Assembly: GCA_035765635.1 (NCBI GenBank)
Contig: DASTWZ010000007.1
Location: 263,057-327,056, forward strand
Direction: 5' to 3'
DNA from: EW11 sp035765635
GTDB lineage: Bacteria > Verrucomicrobiota > Verrucomicrobiia > Opitutales > Opitutaceae
Length of the DNA stretch: 64,000 bases
This document shows positions 24,868-33,889 of the stretch, in pieces. Under the pieces are notes generated by a model. That model made no database searches and had not been told where the DNA came from. It saw only the letters and a program-made list of their open reading frames with translations. The translations under genes were made by a program, and so were the position numbers. Positions within the stretch are counted from its first letter, which is position 1. Every line of letters starts with the position of its first letter.

Positions 24868-26073
24868 TTATTTCAACACCAACACGCCGCCGGCGTCTTG
24901 TTTCGTCGCTCCCGGTTTTGTCAGAGAGCCGCTGAAGACGGCGACTTTGTCCCGATAAAACTGGAGCGTGCCCGTCACCGTGTAACCACTGGCGGTGACG
25001 CTTACATTAGAGAGAAAACCACTGGTCGGGGTGTAAGTGTAGGTACCGGCTGTGCCTGTATTCACCGTGGCACTACCGCTTCCGATGAAGGCGAGGTTGA
25101 GCGAGTCGGGCGTGGAACCCGTGGAAATCGCGAGAGTGCCGGTGCGGTCGATCAAATTGGCCGGTGCAAACGTGATGTCTTTCAACTGGCGCACGTCGTC
25201 CACTTCGGGGAGCGCGATCCCTTGCTCGCCATTCGCGCCAGTTACGACAGCAGTGTAGTTGCCCGGCGCGAGATGCAGCCAGACCGCCGCTTCGAGCGGA
25301 TCACGGGGCGAAGCACCGGTCTTCGCAATGGTTTCGAAATCCGGCGAATCGATCCAATCGTCGGATTCCGCGATCTTCGTATTGCCCGAGAAAATTTCGA
25401 TTTTCGAGTCCGTCAGCACGTCGTTCAGGCCGTATTCCGCGAGCGAGCCGGCGATCGCCGTCACAAGAATGTCACGCGGAGCACTGCCTCCAATGATGAA
25501 GCCCATGATCATCACGCTGTCGCCGGTCCCTACGCGACCACGCGTGGAGAGGTTGATCGTGCGGCTTGAGTTCAGCCCGTTGTTGTCGCGGGCATCGAGA
25601 TCATCGACGGTCAGCAAGACCACGCCGGTCGTATCGTTTTTGCCGCGAACCACCGCCGTGTAAGGCCCCGGATTCAGAGTCATCAACACGGCCGATTCCG
25701 CCGCGGCGCCAGGAGCCAAGTTGATGTTTCTCAATGTTTGCGCCGTTGCTGCGTCGGACTGCCAGTCGTCGTTTTGGCCGATGACGGTATTGCCTGAGTT
25801 CAGCTCCAGCGTTGGGTTCGCGAGAACACCATTCACGCCAAATTGGGTCAGCGAAGGGCCCAACACCCGCACCGCAACACGCCGGGGGGTGGTGCCCTGA
25901 ATGATAAAGCCGGCGATCAACACGTTTTCGCCCGTGCCAACCGCGCCGCGCGTGGCAACATTTATCAAAGCAGGCTCCTCCTGCGCGAAAACGCTGGTGC
26001 CGAGCAAACCGAGGCAGAGCACGCTCAAAACCGCGCGCCTCCGGGAAGAAATGAGAAACAAGCTGGATTGCAT
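24868..26073 (-). CDS. exported protein with two ~125-residue repeats
   Basis: The 401-residue protein starts MQSSLFLISSRRRAVLSVLCLGLLGTSVFAQ (signal peptide). Two tandem units follow, each starting with (V/L)(A/S)TRG.VGTG..V(L/M)I.GFII.G (first GAVGTGENVLIAGFII, second GRVGTGDSVMIMGFII), continuing with N/SGNT.I...DDW and ending LNPGPYTAVV or LAPGNYTAVV. The C-terminal 100 residues are a separate beta-rich region. This repeat occurs in surface proteins of Verrucomicrobiota and Acidobacteriota; its role is unknown. The gene is divergent from the pigment-like cluster, separated by 179 bp. Confidence 0.75.
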   Translation of the reverse strand: MQSSLFLISSRRRAVLSVLCLGLLGTSVFAQEEPALINVATRGAVGTGENVLIAGFIIQGTTPRRVAVRVLGPSLTQFGVNGVLANPTLELNSGNTVIGQNDDWQSDAATAQTLRNINLAPGAAAESAVLMTLNPGPYTAVVRGKNDTTGVVLLTVDDLDARDNNGLNSSRTINLSTRGRVGTGDSVMIMGFIIGGSAPRDILVTAIAGSLAEYGLNDVLTDSKIEIFSGNTKIAESDDWIDSPDFETIAKTGASPRDPLEAAVWLHLAPGNYTAVVTGANGEQGIALPEVDDVRQLKDITFAPANLIDRTGTLAISTGSTPDSLNLAFIGSGSATVNTGTAGTYTYTPTSGFLSNVSVTASGYTVTGTLQFYRDKVAVFSGSLTKPGATKQDAGGVLVLK

Positions 26074-26252
26074 GCGCGGTATGACCCCAAAACTGCGCTC
26101 GAGTGCGGCCGCCTGCTAATGTCCGAACCGAGTTTTTCCTTCATGCAGAACGTGTTCGCGCCCATCTGCGAAAGTTCGGTTACCCTGCGGCCGCCCACCA
26201 CCTCTGGGCTTGCGGGAATCCTATTACTTCACTCGATTCGTGCTCAATTCGC

Positions 26253-26525
26253 ATGCCCGATCCGCTCATTGCTCGACTGAAGCGTCTCATCGTCGACGCG
26301 CTCAAATTAGAAGATGTCTCGCCTGAAGATATTCCCGACAATGAGCCCTTGATCGGCGCCGGACTGAATCTCGACTCCATCGATGCCCTCGAACTCGTCG
26401 TGCAGCTCGAGAAGGAATTCGGCATCAAGATCAGCAACAGCGAAGAATCACGCTCGGCCCTGGCCAGCATCGAAAAACTCGCCGCTTTCATCCGCCAACG
26501 CGCCGATCCGGCCCGCATCGGCTGA
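26253..26525 (+). CDS. acyl carrier protein
   Basis: The 90-residue protein has the phosphopantetheine site LNLDSIDALEL (Ser in D-S-I), placed between an N-terminal helix (ARLKRLIVDALKLEDVSPEDI) and helices with ESRSALASIEKLAAFI. It opens the run of genes 26253-35256 and likely carries the aryl-primed polyketide or fatty chain. A separate fabD/fabH/acpP context is not present, so this is not the general fatty-acid ACP. A counterpart in xanthomonadin synthesis is XanC. Confidence 0.9.
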   Translation: MPDPLIARLKRLIVDALKLEDVSPEDIPDNEPLIGAGLNLDSIDALELVVQLEKEFGIKISNSEESRSALASIEKLAAFIRQRADPARIG

Positions 26526-26546
26526 GAGCCTGCAACCGCCTTTGCA

Positions 26547-27650
26547 GTGGAAAACACTTCGATCCGCCTCGCGGCTTTCGACTGCCTCACCGCTTTCGGC
26601 GACGTCGGCGAGACCTATCGCGCCTTATGCGAGGGCAAACGCGCGGTCGAACTGCGCCCAGTCCTGGGCTCACGCGGCGGTGATCTCGCGCCGCTCGCCC
26701 TTTGCGCTGGCCGCTCGCTGGACGAGACCGCGCCGCCGCAATGGATCGGCTATGTCAAACGTCTCGCGCGGACCATTCCCTCCGCCGATTGGGGTTCGCC
26801 CAGGCGACCGGTCTTCGTAACGAGCAGCAATTTCGGCGTGGGCAGTCTCTACGCCTATCGCCAGACGCGCGACGCGTCTCACCTCGCCTTCGGGACGCCG
26901 AGCAACTGCATCGAATGGCTCAGCGCGCAACTCGATTGGGGGCCGAACGTCACCACGTTCTCTCATGCCTGCGTCTCCGCGCATCTTGGATTGATGCAAG
27001 GCACGAGGCTCCTGCGGGAAAATCTGGCCGACGAAGTCCTCGTTTTCTCATTCGATTTTCTCAGTCCCTTCGTGGCCGGGGGCTTCAACGCGCTAAAAAT
27101 TCTAAACTCGGATTTTCCGGCGCCGTATGAGGACCGTCCAACCGGTTCGATTGCCCTGGGCGACGGGTTGGCTTACGCGGTCCTGTCGCGCGACCGCGGC
27201 GATTTCGAGATTTCCGGTCAGACGCTGCACAACGAGATGTATCATTTCACGGCGAACCAATCCGACGGGCTGGGCTTCTCCGCTTGCATCCGAACTGTGA
27301 AGACAGCCGCAGCCGGTAAACGCGTTTGGCTGAAGGGACACGGCACGGGAACGCTCGATGCCGGGCGCCTCGAATCGAAGGCCTTGTGCGACGCGTTTCC
27401 CGATTCGCCGCTCGTCGCCTGGAAAGGCAGCCTGGGCCACACGCTGGGCAGCTGCGGGCTGGTTGAACTCGCGATCGCGGCGCGCGCCATCGCCGCCGGC
27501 ACAACGCCGGGAACGATCGGCAGCAGTTCCGGCGGGTTCAGCGAAAACGTGGCGTTTTCCGCGTTTCCGAATCGTGATTTCGACGGCGCGGTTTGCACGA
27601 GCAATGCGTTCGGCGGAGCGCATGCCGCGCTGCTTCTCACGCGCGCTTAG
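26547..27650 (+). CDS. beta-ketoacyl-ACP synthase
   Basis: The 367-residue protein keeps the KAS I/II catalytic triad: Cys142 in TFSHACVSAHLGL, His265 in LKGHGTGTLDAG and His298 in GSLGHTLGSCG. The gene starts GTG 26547 and lies 21 bp after the ACP gene. It would catalyse decarboxylative condensation in chain extension of the aryl-polyene-like product. The sequence is divergent from FabF (length 367 vs about 410), with a shortened N-terminal part. Confidence 0.9.
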   Translation: MENTSIRLAAFDCLTAFGDVGETYRALCEGKRAVELRPVLGSRGGDLAPLALCAGRSLDETAPPQWIGYVKRLARTIPSADWGSPRRPVFVTSSNFGVGSLYAYRQTRDASHLAFGTPSNCIEWLSAQLDWGPNVTTFSHACVSAHLGLMQGTRLLRENLADEVLVFSFDFLSPFVAGGFNALKILNSDFPAPYEDRPTGSIALGDGLAYAVLSRDRGDFEISGQTLHNEMYHFTANQSDGLGFSACIRTVKTAAAGKRVWLKGHGTGTLDAGRLESKALCDAFPDSPLVAWKGSLGHTLGSCGLVELAIAARAIAAGTTPGTIGSSSGGFSENVAFSAFPNRDFDGAVCTSNAFGGAHAALLLTRA

Positions 27651-27681
27651 TCCTCGCTGTATCAAGAAATCCATTACAGCG

Positions 27682-28335
27682 ATGCTCACCGCCTACATTC
27701 AGCAGGTCGTCACGGAAAACAACGGCCTGGAAGAGCCTGCCGCCACGCGCGATCGCCTGAAGGACAGGTTTCCAAAGGGAGCCACCCGCCGGATGACCCA
27801 GCTCGGCATGGTGATCGGTGCGGTGCTCGAACCGCTTTCTCCCAATGAATCCGACACGCTGGTCTACGCTTCGGAATACGCGGAGAGCCGCGCTCTCGAG
27901 GCTTATCTCGACAGTTTTCCCACCGCGAGCCCCACGCTTTTCCAGACCTCGATTCACCCGAGCGCGGTCCAGCAATTTTTGATTCAGCGCCAGCAGCCTG
28001 TCGGGAGTCTCTTTCCGATGACGGGCCGCAGCCACCTCGGCGGACAGGCGCTGCAGGTCGCGCTGCTGGCGCCCACGCCGCGCGCGATTGTTTGCGGCGG
28101 CGAAGAGCGCGGCACATGGCTGCTCGAGGCAAACGCGGCGAGCGCCCGCACCTTCGCGTTCGCCTTGTCCATCACGCGAAACGCGGAAGGCGCGATTGGC
28201 CAAATCTCGCTCGATCCGGCGTGCGTCGGCCGCGAGGAACTCTCCCTGGGCACGTTGTTCGAAGCGTTGCACGCGCGGGCTTCACTCCTTCGCGAGAGCG
28301 AGGGCCGCGCCTGGTTTTCGTTGCGCTGGTCATGA
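27682..28335 (+). CDS. CLF-like ketosynthase-family partner without active-site Cys
   Basis: The 217-residue protein fits the truncated beta-ketoacyl synthase family (PF13723 type) found next to ketosynthases in aryl-polyene clusters. It has the central TGRSHLGGQALQVALL where the active enzyme has the catalytic Cys segment, but no Cys there, so it is expected to act as a chain-length-factor-like partner of the preceding ketosynthase. It starts 32 bp after that gene and its stop overlaps the next start (ATGA at 28332-28335). Confidence 0.7.
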   Translation: MLTAYIQQVVTENNGLEEPAATRDRLKDRFPKGATRRMTQLGMVIGAVLEPLSPNESDTLVYASEYAESRALEAYLDSFPTASPTLFQTSIHPSAVQQFLIQRQQPVGSLFPMTGRSHLGGQALQVALLAPTPRAIVCGGEERGTWLLEANAASARTFAFALSITRNAEGAIGQISLDPACVGREELSLGTLFEALHARASLLRESEGRAWFSLRWS

Positions 28336-29291
28336 CCGACTCAAAACAGTCGAACGCTCGCAATCCGGGGCCTTCGTGGGGCTACCGATTTCTCTGCGGC
28401 TGCGACCGAGTTTTGCCGGAATTTATTTTCAAACCGCTGCGCGCCGCCGGCACCTGGATCGCGCTCGCCGGCATGGGGAAACAGCGCCGCCATTCGCGCG
28501 AGTACCTGCGGACAATTTTTGGACGCGAGCCCAGGACGCTCGAGGTGTTTCGCCACTTCTTCGCTTTCGAGGAATCGTTGATGCTGAAACTGCGCACGGC
28601 GAACGGCGCACCGCACGAGACGTTGCTCGCGCCGGGCTCCCGGCATTTCAAAGAATATCTTCAGGACAAGAAGTACGCGTTCCTCGGCACGTTTCATGTC
28701 GGCAATTCCGACCTGCTCGGCTTTCTCCTCGGGCCGCGCGAGCAGCATCGCATCTTCATGGTGCGCCACCGCGTGGGCAACTCGCACGACACGGACAAAC
28801 TCGCCGCGCTGGTCGGACAATGGCTCACCTTCATCTGGGTGAACGAGCCGAACAACATGCTCTTCGCGTTGAAGGAAGCGATCGCGTCCGGCGGATCCGT
28901 GGCGATGAAATGCGACCGCGTCGATTTCAGCTCGAAGACCGAAGCATTCGACTTCCTCGGCGCGAAACGAATTTTCCCGTTCACGATCTATCATCTCGCG
29001 CTGATCTTCGGCTTGCCGGTGCTGCTTTCGATCGGAGTTCCGGGGGAAAACAACAGTACCGTGCTGCACTGCGCGCCGCGTTGGACTCCCGATCCGGATC
29101 TTTCGCGCGCCGCGAATCTGGCTTCCGCGCGAGAACATTTTCAGGCCTTCCTCAACGTGCTGGAGGGAATCTTGCGGACGAATCCGTACCTTTGGTTCAA
29201 CTTCATGGAATTGAATCCCGTCGCGACGGCCGCGTCTGCCGCCGCTCCTTCGCCTGCGCCCAGTCCACGCCTTCTCCGCGCCCATTCCTGA
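28332..29291 (+). CDS. lysophospholipid acyltransferase, LpxL/HtrB type
   Basis: The 319-residue protein shows the HxxxxD acyltransferase motif in GTFHVGNSDLLG (His-Val-Gly-Asn-Ser-Asp), typical of lipid A acyltransferases, and a VAMKCDRVDFSS segment in place of the usual second block. The C-terminus is Ala/Pro-rich and probably flexible. It overlaps the previous gene by 4 bp and is followed 4 bp later by the PlsC-like gene. In aryl-polyene loci this type attaches an acyl chain to the product or its anchor. Confidence 0.85.
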   Translation: MTDSKQSNARNPGPSWGYRFLCGCDRVLPEFIFKPLRAAGTWIALAGMGKQRRHSREYLRTIFGREPRTLEVFRHFFAFEESLMLKLRTANGAPHETLLAPGSRHFKEYLQDKKYAFLGTFHVGNSDLLGFLLGPREQHRIFMVRHRVGNSHDTDKLAALVGQWLTFIWVNEPNNMLFALKEAIASGGSVAMKCDRVDFSSKTEAFDFLGAKRIFPFTIYHLALIFGLPVLLSIGVPGENNSTVLHCAPRWTPDPDLSRAANLASAREHFQAFLNVLEGILRTNPYLWFNFMELNPVATAASAAAPSPAPSPRLLRAHS

Positions 29292-29295
29292 ATCG

Positions 29296-30084
29296 ATGCG
29301 AGTTCTCCGACACAGTTACTACGTCGGTGCTTATTATCTTTGCTGGGTTTGGTTCGGGTTGGGCGGGCTGCTGCTGAATTCCGTCTGCGCTTTCTTGCTG
29401 CTGATCCCCGCCCGCCGGCAACTCGCGCCGAAAGTGCGCGCGACGATTCGCTGGATGTTCGCGTGGTGGGTGAAATGGTTTCACGCGTCGGGCGTGCTGA
29501 AGATCACCTGGGAGGGTTTCGAAGATCCGCTGGAGGCCGGGACGATTTACATCGCGAATCACCCGACGTTGATCGATGCGCCTGTATTGCTGGCGCAACT
29601 ACCGAACGCCATCTGCATTTTCAAATCCGCGCTGCTTCACAATCCATTCGTCGCCCCCGCGGCGATCATGGCCGGATACGCGGCGGGCGACACCGGCGTG
29701 GACTTGATTCGCGCCGCCGCGGAGAAAGTCGCGAGCGGATGTTCGCTCCTTATTTTCCCGGAAGGAACGCGCACCACACCTGGAAATGCCCTGGATCCGC
29801 TGAAGCCCGGCTTCGCGCTGATCGCGCAGCGAGCCCAGGCGCCGATTCGCATCATCACCCTGCGCGCCAGCCCCGGCCTCGTCCCACGCGGCCAACGCTG
29901 GTGGTGCCCGCCGCTGCAATTGCCGGCGACCTTGGAAATAAAATTGGAAAAAGAACTCGCGCCCGAGACGTACGGCACGCCCGCGGAAATCACCGCAATG
30001 ACACAAGAGCGTCTCGCCAGCCTGGCTCCAATTGTTCCAACGTTGTCGTGCCTATGCCCCGTTCCGCCAGCCACCTCGTGCTGA
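29296..30084 (+). CDS. 1-acylglycerol-3-phosphate acyltransferase-like (PlsC family)
   Basis: The 262-residue protein has one N-terminal membrane segment, NHPTLID (HxxxxD) and FPEGTR, the two PlsC/LPLAT motifs. The chain ends in a short non-family tail that overlaps the start of the next gene by 31 bp. With the adjacent HtrB-like protein and GT2 it likely assembles the lipid anchor of the aryl-polyene-like product. General phospholipid synthesis is a possible alternative. Confidence 0.88.
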   Translation: MRVLRHSYYVGAYYLCWVWFGLGGLLLNSVCAFLLLIPARRQLAPKVRATIRWMFAWWVKWFHASGVLKITWEGFEDPLEAGTIYIANHPTLIDAPVLLAQLPNAICIFKSALLHNPFVAPAAIMAGYAAGDTGVDLIRAAAEKVASGCSLLIFPEGTRTTPGNALDPLKPGFALIAQRAQAPIRIITLRASPGLVPRGQRWWCPPLQLPATLEIKLEKELAPETYGTPAEITAMTQERLASLAPIVPTLSCLCPVPPATSC

Positions 30085-30839
30085 TTCCCAGCTACAACTC
30101 CGGCCCACGGCTGCTGCCGACGGTCCTGGAAGCGCTGAAGCACTGGCAGCCTGTTTGGGTCGTGGTCGATGGCAGCACCGATCGGAGTTTCGAACCGGTT
30201 GAGAAATTGGCCGCCGAACGCGACGATTTGCGTGTCATTCATCGGCCAAAAAACGGCGGCAAAGGAGCGGCGGTCCTCACCGGCGCCGAAGCCGCGATCG
30301 CCGCGGGATTCACCCACGGACTTGTCATGGACTCGGACGGCCAACATCCGGCCGACCACATCGAAAGGTTCATGGCCGCATCGCAAGCCGCTCCCGCGGC
30401 GTCGGTACTCGGCGTGCCACAATTCGGCCCGGAGGTTCCGCTCGAGCGCCTGCATGGTCGCAAACTCAGCGTGGGCTTGGTGAAATTCGAAACGCTCGGC
30501 GGTGGCGTCGATGATCCGCTGTTCGGATTTCGCGTGTATCCTCTCGCGCCTCTTGTCCAATCGCTGCGCTCTACTCGCCACGCCCGCGGTTTCGATTTCG
30601 ATCCCGAGGTGGCGGTGCGAATGTTCTGGAACGGCGTGCCGACGATCAACCTGCCCGCGCCGTGCCGCTATCTTTCGAAAGCAGATGGCGGGGTGTCGCA
30701 TTTTCATTATGTGCGCGACAACTTGAAAATGATTTGGCTGCACACCCGCTTGATCCTGCAACTTCTCCTCTGGCGCTGGCCAGCGGCACGGCGCGCGAAA
30801 CGGAATCGACTGCAATCGGTCTCAAACATCCATCCATGA
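30054..30839 (+). CDS. family 2 glycosyltransferase
   Basis: The 261-residue protein is dolichol-phosphate-mannose-synthase-like: LIPSYNSGPRLLPTV, VVVDGSTDRS (DGSTD-like), NGGKGAAVLTGAEAA, and MDSDGQHP (DxD-like Asp-Ser-Asp). It has only a weak hydrophobic C-terminal segment. ATG 30054 lies inside the preceding gene, giving a 31-bp overlap. Its last codons overlap the LolA-like start (ATGA). In Escherichia coli aryl-polyene loci a GT/acyltransferase fusion (ApeJ) covers this and the previous step. Confidence 0.85.
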   Translation: MPRSASHLVLIPSYNSGPRLLPTVLEALKHWQPVWVVVDGSTDRSFEPVEKLAAERDDLRVIHRPKNGGKGAAVLTGAEAAIAAGFTHGLVMDSDGQHPADHIERFMAASQAAPAASVLGVPQFGPEVPLERLHGRKLSVGLVKFETLGGGVDDPLFGFRVYPLAPLVQSLRSTRHARGFDFDPEVAVRMFWNGVPTINLPAPCRYLSKADGGVSHFHYVRDNLKMIWLHTRLILQLLLWRWPAARRAKRNRLQSVSNIHP

Positions 30840-31555
30840 AGGGTCCAAGTTTCGCGAAACGCGTTTTGAAATCCGTCGTCTCCTGCGCGCTGCTGGCCGC
30901 GACGCTGAGTATCCTTCCCCTCGCCCGAGCCGCGTCCGCGTCCACGGGGTTGCCGAATCCGCCGGAAAACCTGCTGACGTCCGAGCACAAGATCGACCCC
31001 GAGCACCTCGGCGAACCGTGGAGCAAACTCATCGGAACGCTGCAGGAAAAAGGAAACATCTCCGCCAGATTTACGGAGAATCGTTACCTGCCGCTGAAAA
31101 AAATCCCGATCGTTTTCACCGGCGAAATTCGTCTTTCCGCGGACCACGGCCTCAGCCTGCACTATCTGACACCAGAGGACCGTCTCATGGTTGTGGATAC
31201 AAAAGGCGTCTTCATGCGCAATGAAGCCGGTCGCACGCGGGAGATGCCCGCCGACCCGAACGCGCTCGCCGCGACTAACGCCCTGCTGCAGGTGATGCGC
31301 TTCGATCTCCATTCGCTGGCCGAACATTTTTCGCTCTACGCGGCGGGCGACGAGCACCTCTGGTTCTTCGGTTTCGAGCCAAAGGACGATTCGGTTTCCA
31401 AGACGCTCAGCCGCCTCGTCGTCACGGGAGAAAACGAAAAGGTTAAACGCATCCTCATGCGAAAATCCGCGCTGCAGAGCATCGAGATCCTGATCGAGGA
31501 AGAGCACGCGCGAGTCGATTTTAGCCCGGACGAGTTGAAACGTTTTTTCCGCTGA
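30836..31555 (+). CDS. LolA-like outer-membrane lipoprotein carrier
   Basis: The 239-residue product has a signal peptide (MKGPSFAKRVLKSVVSCALL...) and a LolA-type periplasmic carrier fold: repeated strands such as SARFTENRYLPLKKIPIVFTGEIRL, RLMVVDTKGVFMRNEAG and IEILIEEEHARVDF. LolA binds lipid chains in a half-barrel. The gene overlaps GT2 by 4 bp and ends 3 bp before the MMPL exporter, so it probably hands over the lipidated pigment between membranes. Confidence 0.82.
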   Translation: MKGPSFAKRVLKSVVSCALLAATLSILPLARAASASTGLPNPPENLLTSEHKIDPEHLGEPWSKLIGTLQEKGNISARFTENRYLPLKKIPIVFTGEIRLSADHGLSLHYLTPEDRLMVVDTKGVFMRNEAGRTREMPADPNALAATNALLQVMRFDLHSLAEHFSLYAAGDEHLWFFGFEPKDDSVSKTLSRLVVTGENEKVKRILMRKSALQSIEILIEEEHARVDFSPDELKRFFR

Positions 31556-31558
31556 GGA

Positions 31559-33889
31559 ATGGAGCCGCGCGCGCAAAAATTTTTCGCGGGTCTCCTTCTT
31601 TTCAGTCTCACCGCGCTCGGACTGCTCTGGCTCAGCCGCATCGATTACAGCGAGAAAATTTCGACCAACGTCATCGACTTGATCCCGACCGATGAACGTT
31701 CGCCGGAGCTGTCGCTCGTGCGCTCGCTGGTCAACGATCGCCAGTCCCGCACGATGCTTTTCGTCCTGCGCGCAGCCGGGGCGCCGGCCGGTAGTGGCGT
31801 GACGAATACATTCGCGGACTCGCTCCGCGGCAGCGGCCTCTTCGACGACGTGGTCGTGCTTTCCGACACCAAGAATCGCGACGAACTGGGCCGCTTCATT
31901 TACGAGAAGCGTTTCGAGCTGCTCTTGCCGCGCTATCTCGCCGCAAAGAAAAAAGCCTACGAGCAAGCCAAGCCGAAGGACATGGTCTTCTCGCGCTGGC
32001 TCGCCGAATCCGCGACGGACGATTTGGAAAAATTCCTCGGCCGACCCGAGAGCGTGGCGTTTCAGGAGTTGTTGCCGCGCGATCCGTTTCTCCTCGTGCC
32101 AACGCTGGCGGAGCATGCCCAAGGCCTCGGCTTCGGCGGCGGCGGATCCACTCCGCAGACTGGTTTGGTTTGGGCGCTGCTGAAGCCATCGCCGTTCACG
32201 GAACAAGGACAGGCGCCGGTTTTCAGCGCGGTCGAAAAAGCTCGCGCCGCCGCGACTGCGCTGGAGCCGAAACTCGAACTCGAATGGAGCGGCGTGAATC
32301 GTTTCGCCGCGGACAGCCGCGAACGCATCAGCAAAGAACTTTCCTGGCTGAACACGCTTTCACTCATCGCCGTTCTCGGCGTGACCTGCGTGTTCGTGCG
32401 AAAGATTTGGAAGGTGATTCACCTCGTGCCGGTCGTGCTGTTTTCGATCCTTGGGGCGTGGGTCATCTCGACGATGGCTTTCCATCGGCTGCACATTCTC
32501 GTGTTCGTCGTCGGCTCGCTCCTGTCGGGCGTCGCGATCGATTATGGTTTCTATTTGTACATGCAGCCGGCGCTGCGGCCGGATGAAACCTATCGCGAAA
32601 AACTCGGGCGGTTGATGAAACCTCTCCTCGCGAGCTGCCTGACGACCGTGATCGGATTTTCGTTTCTGCTCTTTTCGGAGCTTCCGCTGATTCGGCAACT
32701 CGGCGTGTTTGTCAGTGCGGGCCTGCTGAGCGCGTTGCTCGGCGCGATCTTGTACTTCGCGCTGTTGACCCGGCCCTTCCTCGAAACGCGCTCGCTGCCG
32801 CGGCCCGAAACCTCTGGCTCGAAAAAAATCATTCACGGTCTCGGGATTATCGCGGCGATCGCGGCGGTGTGGGGCATCTGCCACCTCACCTGGCGCGACG
32901 ACGTTCGCCAGCTGGAGGTGCCGTCGCCCGAGCTGCGCGCGAACGACGAAAAGGTGCGTAGTTATTTTGGTGATACAGAGGCGCGTTCGATGTACCTCAC
33001 GCGTGAGGCGACGCCGGCGGCAGCGCGCGATTCGCTGGAAAAATTTCTCGTCTGGCACGACGCGAAATATCCGGAGGCCGCGGGCGCGAGCCTGGGCTGG
33101 CTGATTCCGACCTCGCAGGAATGGAACGCGATGGCGGCGTTTCGGAACGAGCTCGAACGTTTTCCGAGCGACTTCCGATTTTCCCTCGAGCATCACGGCT
33201 ACAATCCGGGCAGTTTCGAGCCCTTCTTCAAGGCATGGGAAGATGATGTCCTCGCCGCGAAATCGGGCGACTACTCAGGCGTAATTCCCGAAGTCCTGGC
33301 GCATTTGTCTGGGCCGCTCAGTCTCCTCGCGTCGAGTTCGAAGGAAGGCACCTGGTTCATCACGCTCGCCAATCACGATTCCAACCTCACGCCACCGGTG
33401 GAGCTGCACACCTTCTTCGTGAGTCAGCTGGAAAGCCTGAACGGACTTTTCACCCGCTATCGTCACTCCGCGGCGCGGCTGAGCGCGATGGGCCTGGCGC
33501 TGGTCGGCCTCAGTGTGTTCGTGCTTTACGGAATCAAACGCGGCGTGCGCATTTTCTGCATCCCGGCCGGCTCCTGTGTATTCGCTTTTGGGATACTCGG
33601 GCTGATGGGCCAGCCGTTGAATCTCTTTCATCTGCTCGGCGCGTTTCTCGGCGTCTGCCTGAGCCACAACTACGCGATCTTTTCCGCCGAAAACGCCGGA
33701 CGGCGCGAGCCTCCGCCGCCTTCGATCCGACTCTCCGCGCTCTGCACGGCGGCGTCCTTCAGCGTGCTTGCCTTTAGCAAGATCCCGGTTGTTTCCGCAC
33801 TCGGAACAATCGTCTCGATCACCGTCCTGACGGCGCTTCTGATGGTCGAGCTCGAGCCGATCACGGCTCGGTCTTTGGACATCGAATGA
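31559..33889 (+). CDS. MMPL/RND family exporter
   Basis: The 776-residue protein has the RND/MMPL pattern: TM1 near the N-terminus, a periplasmic domain, TM2-6 around 265-425 (including GVAIDYGFYLYMQPALR, the MMPL-type D-Y-G motif), a second periplasmic domain, and TM7-12 with GAFLGVCLSHNYAIFSAENAG near 690. It probably exports the lipidated aryl polyene using the proton gradient. Its stop overlaps the AMP-ligase start (ATGA at 33886-33889). Confidence 0.9.
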   Translation: MEPRAQKFFAGLLLFSLTALGLLWLSRIDYSEKISTNVIDLIPTDERSPELSLVRSLVNDRQSRTMLFVLRAAGAPAGSGVTNTFADSLRGSGLFDDVVVLSDTKNRDELGRFIYEKRFELLLPRYLAAKKKAYEQAKPKDMVFSRWLAESATDDLEKFLGRPESVAFQELLPRDPFLLVPTLAEHAQGLGFGGGGSTPQTGLVWALLKPSPFTEQGQAPVFSAVEKARAAATALEPKLELEWSGVNRFAADSRERISKELSWLNTLSLIAVLGVTCVFVRKIWKVIHLVPVVLFSILGAWVISTMAFHRLHILVFVVGSLLSGVAIDYGFYLYMQPALRPDETYREKLGRLMKPLLASCLTTVIGFSFLLFSELPLIRQLGVFVSAGLLSALLGAILYFALLTRPFLETRSLPRPETSGSKKIIHGLGIIAAIAAVWGICHLTWRDDVRQLEVPSPELRANDEKVRSYFGDTEARSMYLTREATPAAARDSLEKFLVWHDAKYPEAAGASLGWLIPTSQEWNAMAAFRNELERFPSDFRFSLEHHGYNPGSFEPFFKAWEDDVLAAKSGDYSGVIPEVLAHLSGPLSLLASSSKEGTWFITLANHDSNLTPPVELHTFFVSQLESLNGLFTRYRHSAARLSAMGLALVGLSVFVLYGIKRGVRIFCIPAGSCVFAFGILGLMGQPLNLFHLLGAFLGVCLSHNYAIFSAENAGRREPPPPSIRLSALCTAASFSVLAFSKIPVVSALGTIVSITVLTALLMVELEPITARSLDIE

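Noticed and set aside
30707..32206. 499-residue minus frame over the LolA and MMPL genes
   Set aside because: Arg/Glu/Gln-rich without recognisable domains, and opposite to two well-supported genes.
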